Below, piece by piece: positions 23,640-35,235 of a stretch of DNA of 64,000 bases. Below the pieces are notes generated by a model. The model did not search any database, was not told where the DNA came from, and saw only the letters and a list, made by a program, of their open reading frames with translations. A program made the translations under genes and the position numbers. The first letter of the stretch is position 1. Every line of letters begins with the position of its first letter. The DNA comes from Lantana camara (Eukaryota > Streptophyta > Magnoliopsida > Lamiales > Verbenaceae). The stretch spans positions 34,182,001-34,246,000 of the forward strand of contig CM074857.1 of the NCBI GenBank assembly GCA_037501455.1, in the 5' to 3' direction.

Positions 23640-23850
23640 TCGGGTGGGTCGGGTTGAGGTAGGGGTATTACATGAAAATTCCCAACCCGAACCCGACCCG
23701 ACCCGAATTTGAACCCGAAAATCCCAACCCGAACCCAACCTGATCGGGTTCGGGTTGGGTTCGGGTTGACCCGAACACTGTTCGGGTCACCCGATAACCC
23801 GACCAACCCGAACCCAACCCGACCGGACCCGACCCGAAACGATTTTCTTT
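23640..23850. repeat. Left subterminal repeat block of the hAT element
   Basis: Runs of GGGTYGGGTT and the complement ACCCGAACCCGACCC occur here, matched in inverted orientation at 27687-27885. These are clusters of the kind bound by hAT transposases. They are not telomeric repeats, because the unit does not match TTTAGGG. Confidence 0.8.
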
Positions 23851-24524
23851 TTCCTTTTTTTTTATTTTTTTTAATTCTAATTTATGTTTAAAGTATTTTA
23901 AAACTTGATAACAATATATAAAAATATATAGTTTGTAAGGTTTGACATAATTGCAATTAATATAAGATAAAAAAAATTAATACATAAATATTATTAAGTT
24001 CTAATTCTAAGTGTAATTATAACTAAGTTCTATATCAACTCTATTTAAATTCCTATTTATATAAATTCAATCAATAAGGTAACTGTGTAAAATAAAAATT
24101 ACATACATAAACATTATTTAGATCGAATTAAATATTTTCTACTAAACTAATCATAATGCAATTCAAATTCTTTAAGTCCAAATAAATACATCTATTTTTG
24201 TCCATAAACTCCGTTTAATTCTAATCATATTACAATCATATATGTATTTCTAATGAACAAAACTATACAATTTAGACAAATTATATAATATTGACATTAT
24301 AAATCATATTTTTCTCAGATAATAATCACATGTTTATAGAAAATAATATTTTACTGACCCTTTTTTTAATAGTCTATTATATTATATTATAAAAATACGA
24401 GTTGATTTTTGGATTTTTTTTACAATTTATTGGTCACCAAAATATCCTTACAATAATGATTGCCCACAAATTTGTTAGAATTGAAGTCTCGAGCCTGCGT
24501 TACTTTGATTGTCTCTTTGTGGGT

Positions 24525-26400
24525 AAAATGGATCCAAATATGTAAAATGGATCCAACATGGGTAAGATATGGATAAAATTGATTAAAATGGGTAAAAAGG
24601 ATCCAAGTAGGTAAAATGGATTCAAAATGGATAAAATGTGGGTAAAATGGATCCAAGGGGGTAAAATGAACCTAAATGCACAAAATAGATTCAAAATGGG
24701 TAAAATAGATCCAAAATGGGTAAAACAGATCCAAATGGGTAAATGGATCCAAAATGGGTAAAACAGATCCAAATTGATAAAATGGATCCAAAATAGGTAA
24801 ATTGGATCCAAATGGGTAAAATTGATTCAAAATGGGTAAATGTGGGTAAAATGGATCCAAGTGGGTAAAATGGATCTAAATGGATAAAATGAATCTAAAA
24901 TGGATAAAATGAGTTCAAGTGGGTAAAATGGATCCAAAATGGGTAAATTGGATCCAAGTGGGTAAATTGCATCCAAAATGGCTAAAATATGGTAAAATGG
25001 ATCCAAGTGGGTAAAATGAACCTAAATGCACCAAATAGATCCAAAATTGATAAAATGGATTCAAATAAATAAAATGGATCCAAAATGGGTAAAATAGATC
25101 CAAATTGGTAAAATTGATCCAAGTAGGTAAATGGATCCAAAATAGGTAAATTGGATCCAAATTGGTAAAATGGATTCAAAATGGATAAATGTGGGTAAAA
25201 TAGATTTAAGTGGGTAAAATAGATCTAAATGGATAAAATGAATCCAAAATGGGTAAAATGAGTTCAAGTGGGTAAAATTGTTCAAAAATGGGTAAATTGG
25301 ATCCAAATGGGTAAAATGAATTCAAGTGGGTTAAATGGATCCAAAATGGGTAAATTGGATCCAAATGGGTAAAATGGATCCAAGTGGGTTAAAACGATCC
25401 AAAATGGCTAAAATTTGATAAAATGGATCCAAGTGGATAAATTGAACCTAAATGCACAAAATAGATCCAAAATGAGTAAAATGGATCAAAATGGATAAAA
25501 TGAATCCAAAATGGGTAAAACAGATCCAAAATGGTAAAATTGATCCAAATGGGTAAATGGATCCAAAATGGGTAAGTTGGATCCAAATGGGTGAAATAGA
25601 TTCAAAATGGGTACATATGTGTAAAATGGATCCAAATGAGTAAAATGAATCTAAATGGATAAAATAAATCCAAAATGGGTAAAATGAGTTCAAGTGGGTA
25701 AAATGGATCCAAAATGGGTAAATTGAATCCAGATGGGTAAAATGGATGCAAGTGGGTTAAATGGATCCAAGTAGGTAAAATGAACCTAAATGCACAAAAT
25801 AGATCCAAAATGGGTAAAATGGATAAAATGGATGCAAAATGGGTAAAATAGATCCAAACTGGTAAAATGGATCGAAATGGGTAAATGGATCCAAAATAGG
25901 TAAATTGGATCCAAATGGATAAAATGGATTCAAAATGGATAAATTTGGGTAAAATGGATTCAAGTAGGTAAAATGGATCTAAATGGATAAAATGAATCCA
26001 AAATGGGTAAAATGAGTTCAAGTGGGTAAAATGGATCCAAATGGGTAAAATGGATCCAATTGGGTTAAATAGATCCAAGTAAGTGGGTAAAATAGATCCA
26101 AATGTGTAAAATGGATCCAAAATATGTAAAATATGGATAAAATTGATTAAAATGGTTCTAACTGGGTAAAATGGATCCAAGTAGGTAAAATGTGTCCAAA
26201 ATGGGTAAAATGCAGGTAAAATAGATACAAGTGGATAAAATGGATTTAAATGGATAAAATGAATCAAAAATGGGTACAATAGATCCAAATGGGTAAGATG
26301 GATCCGAATGGATAAAATGGATCCAAAATGGGTAAATTGGATCCAAATGGATAAAAATGATTCAAAATGGGTAAAATTGATATAAGTGGGTAAAGAGGTA
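24525..26400. repeat. GGATCC-containing minisatellite inside the hAT element
   Basis: About 1.9 kb of 18-20-bp units close to GGATCCAAATGGGTAAAAT, with variants (GGATCCAAAATGGGTAAA, GATTCAAGTGGGTAAAAT, TGAACCTAAATGCACAAAAT). Some variants recur as higher-order blocks. Several long minus-strand frames (up to 303 codons, residues like PFYPFWIHFTHLD) exist only because the unit lacks stops in that direction. Confidence 0.95.
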
Positions 26401-26477
26401 AAAAATGAGCCTAAAACAAGTAGAACGAGCCCAAAATACGTCGAACAGGTTGAAAAACGGGTGAGATGGGGTGAGAT

Positions 26478-27600
26478 GGATAGGAATTTGGTTACAAGTC
26501 TAATCTTAATCAAATTCTAAATCCAACTCGAATAAATTGTATTCACATTAAAAACTTGTTTATAATTTTAATTAAGATCTAATTCTAAGTGTAATTATAG
26601 TAAGTTTTATATGAACTCTATTTAAATTCTTATTTATATAAATTTAATAAAATTCAATCAATATGGTAATTATGTAAAATGTAAATTAGATACATAAAAT
26701 TATTTCGATCGAATAATATATTTTTTACTAAACTAATCATAATGAAATTCTAATTGTTTAACTTTAAATAAACGCATCTCTTTTTGTCCGTAAACTTTTG
26801 GTTAATTCTAATCATATTACAATCATGTATGTCTTTGTAATTAACAAAATTGTATAATTTAGACAAATTTATATAATATTAAAATTATAAATCACGTTAT
26901 TCTCAAATAATAATCACATGTTTATAGAAAAAAATTATTTTACTAACCATTATTTAATATTCTATTATATTATATTATAAAAATACGAGTTAATTTTTGA
27001 ATTTTTTTTGAAATTTATTGATCGCCAAAATATCCTTAAAATAATGATTTCATAATGTCTAATTAAGTTAATTATGTAAACCAATATGTATTATAAATTA
27101 TTATTGAAATTTTATAAGTACTTAATTATGGATAGAAATTTGGTTACAAATCTAATCTTAATCAAATTCTAAATCTAACTCTAATAAATTGTACTCACAT
27201 TAAAAACTTGTTTATAATCTTAATTAAGATCTAATTCTAAGTGTAATTATAATTAATTGTCATGTCAACTCTATTTAAATTTTTATTTATATAAATTTAA
27301 TAAAATTCAATCAATAGGGCAATTATATAAAATATAAATTAGATACATAATAATTATTTAGATCGAATAATATATTTTTTACTAAACTAATCATAATGCA
27401 ATTCTAATTGTTTAAGTTTAAATAAATACATCTCTTTTTTTTTTCCGTGAACTCCGTTTAATTCTAATCATATTACAATCATGTATGTCTTTTTAAATAA
27501 CAAAATTTTATAATTTAGACATATTATATAATATTAACATTATAAATCACATTATTCTCAAATAATAAATTAATTATTATTTTTTAAGTATATCCAATCC
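26478..27600. repeat. 650-bp direct duplication in the right arm of the hAT element
   Basis: The block starting TGGATAGGAATTTGGTTACAA at about 26478 recurs at about 27128. A third, left-arm copy of its second half lies at 23995-24480 (AATTCTAAGTGTAATTATAA...). It is AT-rich and no gene is seen. Confidence 0.8.
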
Positions 27601-27900
27601 TAAACCAATTATCATTTCATAAATTTTTTATCTAATTATAATACACCATATAATTTAAATATATTAAATATTTTTTTAAAAAAAATTCGGGTCGGGTTGG
27701 GTCGGGTGGGTTCGGGTTGTTGGGTCACCCGCCTAATTTTTCGGGTTGAATCGGGTGAACCCGAAACCCACCCGAACCCGGCTTCTCTCATTCGGGTCAA
27801 TTTCGGGTCCGACCCGATTTCAACCCGACCCAAAAAAACCCCAACCAGAACCTGATATTTTTCGGGTTGGGTCGGGTCGGGTCAAGAATTGACACCCCTA

Positions 27901-28162
27901 GCCTCATGTTGCCTTTGCAAGTCCGGAGACATGTTAGCCAACATAAGGCAACGGGCTTGGAGATTATCATCCTTCCACTTCTGGATCGCGTCCCGCTCAG
28001 CCCGAGTGGGAGCGTCCCCTTCGGGACTAGGCTCCCCTTCGAAGAGAACATAAGTTCTCTTCTCAGAATCTAAAATGATTTTTAGATTCCTCAGCCAATC
28101 AGAATAGTTGGGACCAGTCAACTTGTTTGACTCGAGGATCGATAAAATAAGGTGTTTGCCAT
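27901..28162 (-). pseudogene. Copia gag N-terminus
   Basis: On - it reads LSILESNKLTGPNYSDWLRN then LKIILDSEKRTYVL, the characteristic start of plant copia gag, and continues to LMLANMSPDLQRQHEA at the hAT insertion. The likely start codon is ATG at 28162-28160 (MANTL...), but extra bases near 28145 put it out of frame with the rest. The frame is otherwise open. Confidence 0.85.
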
Positions 28163-30414
28163 TTCAAAACACGTAGAGAATCACAGAATCTACGACCTAA
28201 ATGGTAAAACAGAGAACTAGTGAGCATGCTGAATTATAATGATATACAAAAGATAAGGTCTTTAATCTAATGTAGCTCCCATTGTTTTTCAAAGATCTAT
28301 AATTCCCAAAGATCTAAGAGGAACACGTTTCCCAATGGGTACTAAGATCCTAGGCATTTTACCTCGAACCCACGACTCGTGGACATTCTAAGTAAGAACC
28401 CTAGGTAGGTACAACTTACCAATTCTAACACCTTTAGAACTCTTAGTAATTATTTTTTGCAGCACCTATCTTTCAATACGGACCCACGACTCGTGCGATA
28501 TCCATATTTACTTAGGCGTTAAGCTAGACCCATCAATCATAAGATCATGATCAAAACTTAGTTCGAACGACCCACGACTCGCGAACATCGCCCTTGCCAA
28601 AATTGATCACGAAATATTGATCATTTAAAAGGATCAATTAGGTAACTAAGAACTAATAAGCTCCACTAGTTATCCTAAGACTCACGGACAATAACTAGCT
28701 TCACTTACTAAACTTAAAACCTATTGATGGAATGCTAGGAATTTAATTCAAAATTTGCATCTCGAATTAAACACCTATTTGTTCGAAATTAGCTTAATAT
28801 TTAATGGGAATTTTTGAATCAACCGGAGAGTTGTCCGGTTCGACCTCACCAACATATATGTTATCCAATTTTATTAGTCTTGATTAATGCAAGTACAACT
28901 TAAATGCATTTCTAACAAGCACATAAACAGATAATATGTCCTAGTATGATACTAACATGTAATGATCATGGGTTCTACCTATCTTATGCGTGATATGTGG
29001 GAGCCACTCCACAATCACAAGTTCTAACATACATGCCACATAAACAGTTTAAATCACATAAGGGAAAGCGGTAACAAAATACGAGCCCTATCTCTATTAC
29101 ATTTTTACAATTGAGATTCCCCTCCCTAACATTTTGAGGGGTATTCACTTATGGCCTCCTTGTTACTTAAATGTGGTCCATCTTACTCCATGGGTGCATT
29201 GTCTCCAAAATGAAAATAAAAACCTCACCATCTATCTCTACTCTCAAATTACAATAAAAAGAAAAAGACATAAAGTAATAAGGCTCAATCTTCATATTGG
29301 CCTTAGACAATTACACGGGGCATACCCCGACCTAAAAAACGGTAATATGGAAAGCCACATAATAAATCACATAACCGTACGCACATAAGTGAGGCTCCAA
29401 CCTCAATTGAAAAACGCAACTATAGGGCTCCAACCCCAATTTAAACCATCCATGTGCATAAATTAAAACCATACATAAGTCTAAACCCATGATCACCTAA
29501 CATGCTTTTGCGAGAATTTAAATTTACCCAATAAATTAAAATTCCCGTTTCAAGTCCTAATGACTTAAAACACGACTTGATGCGAGTCTTATTTATAACA
29601 GTTTTCAATAAATCCCAAATTATCAAAAACTAATAAAATTCCAATTAATTTCTGAAAATTAATAATTTTATCAAAGATGTATTTTCCCAAAATATAAACC
29701 GTTTCTATTTCTCAAAAATCCCAATTTTAAGTTTTATTCAAAAATTAAAATAGATATTCATAAAATAAAATTTTAAAATTAAAATAAAAAAAAATTGGGA
29801 CTGGATTGCACGAAATACGAATACGGATCACGAAAAAAAACGGGGCCAGTACGTGAAAAGGGGCTGCACTTCCCAAGCGCTCGCGTGCGCGCCTGTTCGC
29901 TGGAGCGCACAGCTCCTGCCGGAAGCTTGCGGGCGGACTGGGCGAGCAATCCCGCACGCTTGCGGGATTCTCGCCCAGCGGGACGACGGACAACGGGCGG
30001 CCTGTCTCGGCCAGCCCTAGCGCGCCCGGAACGCCTCCAACGCGGTTGCGGGAGGGAGTAGGCGCACGGCCTGCGCGCGCCTAGGAGAGGCGGGCGACGG
30101 CGCGTGAAGCCCTCGCGCGCGACGCCTTCGCGCGGGGTTTCACGTGTTCGTAATCCAAGCTTTTCATTTCGTGTTTTCGTTCAAAAGCAAAACCAATCCA
30201 AGAAATCCAAAAACAGTTCATACAGTTTCAGATCTAAAATAGTTTTCAAAAATTAAATTTTGTAAAAACCAATTTTCAGAAACTTTCAGGAAAAAATACA
30301 GTTTTGTAATTCAGGCTTTCTAAAACAATTACAAATACTCAATCGCACCAAGCCTAAGAATTTCTACCAAATTCAGAATAATTGAGACGAATCAGAAACA
30401 CGATTAACGAGGTG
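28163..30414 (-). other. Copia 5' leader, about 2.25 kb
   Basis: It lies between the PBS and the gag start and shows no convincing coding sequence. The first 200 bp match the remnant at 3272-3472. A GC-rich island at about 29838-30145 stands out from AT-rich surroundings and contains a long hairpin (29938-29978). Length and structure suggest a packaging or translation-control region (inference). Confidence 0.7.
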
Positions 30415-30426
30415 GCTCTGATACCT
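30415..30426 (-). other. Copia primer binding site
   Basis: On - it reads AGGTATCAGAGC, one base off the initiator-Met site TGGTATCAGAGC seen at 3260, two bases inside LTR L3. Confidence 0.85.
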
Positions 30427-30428
30427 CT

Positions 30429-32355
30429 TGTTGGAAAACACGATTCAGAAAAGCAACGGAAATTTAAAATTTTTCCAACAAAAGGATCTTGGACTCGCAA
30501 TGGTGTAACCAAATTCATAGGGATTATAAACTTACTTTCTTAATTAACTTTCTTGAAGCGTTTCAAGCCACCCAAGAACGCTCTTCTCGCGGCTTGATCC
30601 CCTCTCCTTGGTAAAGCTCGAATCTTCAAACTTCTAACTTGAAGCTCTCTAGAGAAAGTCCACCAACTTGACTACAATCTAACTAATAAGGATGCTAGTT
30701 CTCTAGTTAGTGTTTAGGCTTGACCTAGGGTTTAATTTATCTTGGAGAAAGGATGGTGTTCAACACATGAACCAAAAGAATTGCCAAATTACTCTCTAAG
30801 GGGAGCTCGAGCTCCCCTATATATAGGAGGGGAGTGGCCGAAATTCCTAGTCCTTATGGACTAAGGATTTGGTCCCTCTCTCCTATTACTTGATCATCAA
30901 GTAATTTTGACTTTGACTTTGACTTTGAATTCAAATTCAAATCAACTTTCAAGAGAGCTAAAATATCCAAACTATTTTTGGATAATTTTATACTTTATTT
31001 ATTTAAAATAAATAACTTATTTTATCTAATTAATTAATTAACTAGATTATTTTTCTCCAAAATAAGACTTTCGTTTTAATTAAAAATTAAACCAAAGTCC
31101 ATTAAATAATTAATTATTTAATGTATAATTAAATAATCACGTGTGGCACACGTGTCCCAATGACACGTGTCCAGTCACGTGACCCACACGTGTGGTTTCA
31201 CATGTGTGGAACCTTCTAGGCCCGATTAACTCGTTTAATCATTTTCAAGCCTTAACTCATGTAACCAAGTTATTGTGTGTGACCCTCTAGGTTCTCAATT
31301 CAATTAGCAGTGACCCTAATTAATTAATTCATTAATTAATTAATCAGTCCACAGATTAAACGACCATAGTCTAACAACAGGTGTTTAACCCATTACTGAA
31401 TTGGAATGTTCGGATTCGACAGAACCTTTAAGTCATTGATTCATTGTGAGATATAATCCTCCTATGTTCTATCTCTCAACCATGATCTAGGGTAAGGGAA
31501 TAATCAAAACCCTAATAATCCGGTCTTAAAGCTAAGTGCATTTCATATCCATTTGATCTCAATCCAAGAAACCCTTTTCTTGATGTCTTGATCTACTGCC
31601 TTGGCCAAGGACTCCATATGGTATATGAATGACTTACACAATAAGAGATCGCCTTGCAAATGCAAGTGTAGGTCCTTTCTTGATTCTCATTCGCTTTCAT
31701 GAATCACTTGTGCAGCCCCAGCATAAGCCTTGAATCAGTTGCCTAAGGCGACACCCTTTAAAGCTTATACCTAAGACTACAGAGTTAACTCATAAAATGA
31801 CATGGAACCTCAAGTCTAAGGATCAATTAATCACATCAATGACTCGTGAGATATTTTCTAATCTGGAAGTTTCCATTTCCTGAAATAGAAACTTCATTTC
31901 CCATTTAGGAATGTTCTCACACGAGGCACCTCAGTGAACTTACTTATTAAAGTAAGCACCCTCGTGTATCACGCACGTATCAACTATACACTTTGCACCT
32001 ACATGAAACAAGGTGGTCCTTCTTAAGGGCGTGATCCCACAAGCAAGCCTTAGAGGAGTCAGGTTGACACTCCCACTGTCGGTAGGACTCATCGGCTTGG
32101 AGTATTTTAGTAATCATGACTTATGTGATATAGGGCTCGCTTCATGAACCATTTCACCTAAATGGTAGAGTCCTAAAGTCATCAAGATTAGGGGAGTTCT
32201 CATACATGCACAGATAAAGTAAACGCATACGAAACAAGAGCATATAAAGAAGTGTTGCCTCAATTCGTTATTTCATTCAAAGATTGTCCGTGATTATAAT
32301 AAGGAAAAGCACAAAGCGGATATATAATCAGCTTTCTAGGGCACTATTCCTAACA
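30429..32355 (-). repeat. Copia LTR L3 (5' LTR of element A)
   Basis: 1927 bp, most similar to L1, sharing the G-box cluster (31139-31212), the TATATATAGG box and the palindrome next to it. Its outer edge is followed by the AGTGG target copy, which pairs it with L1 as one insertion. Confidence 0.92.
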
Positions 32356-33453
32356 AGTGGATATAATGATTTTTGGCACGTTAGAAGCACTTGAATGGAA
32401 TTGTGGCAGCCATTTTCTCATAGAGAACGTGGGGAATATGGAGCAAAGGATTGATGTTCCTTGGCACTATAAAGGCGCGGAAGCAGTTTTAGGGGGCAGG
32501 ACTTCAACTCTCATTCTCATACACAAAAGCACGCAGCAGGGGAAGAGATTTCGGCCATCACTAGTTTATTCCTTTCTCCCTTGTTTCATTGAAATACTAT
32601 GTTTTCCTATTCATATTTGTTTAGTTTCGTTATGAGTAGCTAATTTACTTTTAGTTGGGATTTTCCAAGCATGCTTTAGGATTTTGTGAGACAATTTATT
32701 TTGGGTTGATTAATCGAAGTTATTCGTTTTATTTCCGATTTCATGTCATTGAGTGTTGGTTTATTCTTTGGTTAGTGCACGAATCCTAGAATTGTCAACA
32801 CACATATAGCTAGTTAATTTATTTGTTGGTGATATCCGGATAGTTAACGAAGTAGCAATCAACGCTAGGGCATAAGGCTTGTCAGAATTCGTGTTGAGAA
32901 ATAATTCGATCTAATTAGGCGAAGTAGGAGTTTCTACTAAGTCGGTTAGGGTTAGTGTTTCTTTAGCTCGTAAAGCAAATAGTTAATTGAATCTTTAAAG
33001 GAGTTTTTGAAAAGTTTATTAACTAGTTAGGGAATAGTCTTTAGGAGTTTCTTCATATTATTCTAAAAATACGAAGAAACGAGGGAGCCTAAGGTAATTG
33101 GTAACTATAGCTAGCCTAACGAGGAATTAATCACCCTATCCGTGATCATAGTCTGATGCATGCATAGGAAAATCCCAGCTATTTGTCATCCATTGAATTT
33201 ACCCAGTTTTAATCCGAGTTTCAATTTAATTCAGTTAATTAATCGTTTGCTTAAATAGTTTAATTTTAGTTAAATCAAAATCTCAAACACCCCCCCCCCC
33301 CCCCCCAATTTTACTTGTTTATCGAATTTTCTTAGCATATTAAAGGATACAAGATTCATCCAATTCTAGCGGATCGACACCCGTTGCCACTATTTTACAA
33401 TTTAATTGTGTGCAATACTTAGGGTTTATTTTTTGTGGTCTCGACACCCATCA
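32356..33453 (+). repeat. Right part of the tRNA-Asp-type gypsy LTR
   Basis: It continues 14828-15238. A TATAAAG box lies at 32467-32473, and the LTR ends GACACCCATCA just before the PBS. An 18-base run of C lies at about 33289-33306. No coding content. Confidence 0.75.
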
Positions 33454-33458
33454 GATTT

Positions 33459-33476
33459 TGGTGCCGTTGCCGGGGA
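33459..33476 (+). other. Primer binding site, tRNA-Asp type
   Basis: TGGTGCCGTTGCCGGGGA differs at one base from the complement of the plant tRNA-Asp 3' end (TGGCGCCGTTGCCGGGGA), the site used by Athila and related gypsy elements. Confidence 0.85.
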
Positions 33477-33505
33477 ATTGGTAATTAATTTTGTTTCGTT
33501 TTCTT

Positions 33506-33754
33506 ATGCCTAGGAACCTTCTTACGGGACAACTTGCTTCGTACAACCCCGAGATTGAGAAGACCGCCAAGAAGCTTAGAAAGTGGACAAGACAAAGGAA
33601 AGAACAAGTAGCAGTTGGTGAAAGTTTGAGTTTGTTTGAGCTAGATACTGATTCTGATTCTAAACAGCAGTTAAAAGTTGCAGAGCAGACTGACGAGAAA
33701 CCTAACAGTGATCACGGTCAAGATATGGCTCAGAACGGAACACTTCGGGACTAG
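33506..33754 (+). pseudogene. N-terminal gag fragment of the tRNA-Asp-type gypsy element
   Basis: It starts at ATG 33506: MPRNLLTGQLASYNPEIEKT then AKKLRKWTRQRK and an acidic stretch, ending at TAG 33752-33754. The 'NPEIEKTAKKLRK' start is typical of this gypsy group. Only about 83 codons remain. No Retrotrans_gag core follows, and the rest of the element is missing. Confidence 0.65.
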
Positions 33755-34079
33755 GGCACTCCGCGGAGCAGCACCCGAATGAATGGAATCACCATCTACG
33801 AGCTCATCGGACTATGTCTTCAAGTCTCCAACCACGCTAGAATCCTTCGAAAGAAAGTCTTCAAAAACTCCTCCGGGCAACTCACAACTCACCAAACACT
33901 CTCGGGCACTCAACCTTCCCAAACTCTCTTCAAGAAAAGTGTTTAGATAAAATGAGACAAAGAAAACCACACGCAAACAGCAAGAAAGAACACACAAATA
34001 CCAAGAAACAACGAGGAAAGAAAGTAACGCAAAGATTAAAATAAGAATACATGTATGAAGTGCCATGAATGCTTTAGTG
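33755..34079. other. Junction zone without recognised gene
   Basis: Sequence passes from the + gypsy leader to the - Tekay-like gag. An 84-codon minus frame (33812-34066) is hydrophobic and matches nothing I know. The exact breakpoint cannot be placed by eye. Confidence 0.5.
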
Positions 34080-35032
34080 TACCTTTCACCATGGTGGTAG
34101 TGTCGAATTTGATGTTAAATTCTTCACCTCACTTGCATCACCTTGGACTTGACTCGGTTTCTTGGAATCATGGCTCTTCGTAGGTCTCGGGTTCCTGTCC
34201 TTTGGACAACCATTTACTAAGTGCCCCAAATCTCCACACTTGGGATATCTTCCCGATTTCTTTCTACCAACCTCTTACGTATGATTCGGGCCTTGGCAAC
34301 ATGTGCATTGAATTATTTCTGATGGAGGAGTCATCGAATCCATCTTTGGTACTTGGAGCTTCTTTTTCTTCTTGGTGCCATTGCTATCTTGGAATTTTTG
34401 AGATTTTATTGTGATGCCGTTCTCTTGCTTTGAGTTCGAGCTCGGTTCTTGTCCTACATAAGATAAGTGAGATTCGAACCATTGATTATCCATTCCATAT
34501 TGAATCACCCTTCTTAATTCCTCAAACCATGCATGCACCGGTGAAGCTTGAAAAATGTGTTGAATATTATCCCTACGATCTTGCAAATAACTCCGGACTT
34601 TAGGGAAACTCTTGTCGACTTCCGAACTCTCAAACTCCAAAATAAGATCCTCCATTTTCTTCAATTCTTGCTCAAAATCTAAGAACTCTTGAAGTCTTCT
34701 AACCATCGCATTTGGAGGGACATGTTTGTAGCAAAACTCCTGGATGAACTTTTCCCACGTGAACTCTTCTCCGGATTCTTTCAATTTTGATCTTATTTCC
34801 TCCAAACATTTTGAAGCTCGGCCTTGGAATAAAATTGAAGTACACTTCACTTTCTCTTGCGAGGTTCCCTGATAATTCTTTCAAATTCCTAATATTTCGG
34901 ACAGCCATTCTTCGGCTTTAACTTCATCACCTAACCACTTTGGCGGATCAAACTTTTTAAATCTCTTGTAGATTGAAGACTCTTGTTTTTCTTGTCCTTC
35001 ATTCAATGTTGCATGTTGAGGTCGAAATGCCA
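34080..35032 (-). pseudogene. Gag of the Tekay-like gypsy element
   Basis: The start is ATG at 35032 (MAFRPQHATLN...FKKFDPPKWLGDEVKAEEWL). The Retrotrans_gag core follows (FTWEKFIQEFCYKHVPPNAM then VRRLQEFLDFEQELKKMEDL), then a zinc-knuckle region (YPKCGDLGHLVNGCPKD at about 34200-34250) in which the first Cys is Tyr. A TGA near 34888 and a TAA at about 34275 break the frame. It would form the capsid. It begins about 200 bp inside the PBS. Confidence 0.85.
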
Positions 35033-35235
35033 TCCTGAAATAAGAAAAATGATTCCAAAATATCTATGCGTGTGGGGTTTAGTGCATGTTCATGTGAACA
35101 ATTAACACAAATAATTACAAATAATTCAATTAATTCACATAAATATGAGAGTGAATGCATACAAGCACATAATCCTAAGTCGAACGACCTAGACTGACTC
35201 GACATGACACTAGAGCTACGATTTTACAACCAAGA

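Larger units (their letters stand above)
23627..27900. mobile_element. Non-autonomous hAT transposon, 4274 bp
   Basis: Perfect 15-bp terminal inverted repeats TAGGGGTGTCAATTC lie at 23627-23641 and 27886-27900. A perfect 8-bp target duplication GCCTCATG flanks it at 23619-23626 and 27901-27908; removing the element and one copy restores the gag frame. Both ends carry dense CCCGACCC/GGGTCGGG subterminal repeats, likely transposase binding sites (family knowledge). No transposase gene is present. The middle is a minisatellite flanked by AT-rich repeated blocks. Confidence 0.95.
15239..32355 (-). mobile_element. Ty1/copia complex: LTR-pol-LTR-pol/gag-leader-LTR, 17.1 kb
   Basis: The outer LTRs L1 (15239-17163) and L3 (30429-32355) are flanked by a perfect TSD, AGTGG, at 15234-15238 and 32356-32360. 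The whole block is thus one original insertion (element A). A third LTR, L2 (20088-21984), begins exactly inside A's pol, which points to a second copia (B) inserted in A. B's left half was later fused to A's gag by a large deletion (junction about 23463). A hAT transposon (23627-27900) lies in gag. Reverse-oriented PPTs follow L1 and L2; the PBS is next to L3. Confidence 0.85.

Noticed and set aside
23640..23850. CCCGAACCCGACCC repeats as possible telomeric sequence
   Set aside because: The unit is not TTTAGGG/CCCTAAA. The same block occurs inverted at the other hAT end, so it is a subterminal repeat.
25602..26513. A 303-codon minus-strand open frame and its overlapping neighbours (24420-25963)
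   Set aside because: They are the translation of a stop-poor minisatellite. The residues repeat with the DNA unit and match no protein family.
29795..30061. An 88-codon Arg/Ala-rich plus-strand frame in the GC-rich leader island
   Set aside because: It is antisense to the element with composition driven by GC content, and has no homology I recognise.
33289..33306. Run of 18 C
   Set aside because: A homopolymer in an LTR whose length is unreliable. No function is inferred.
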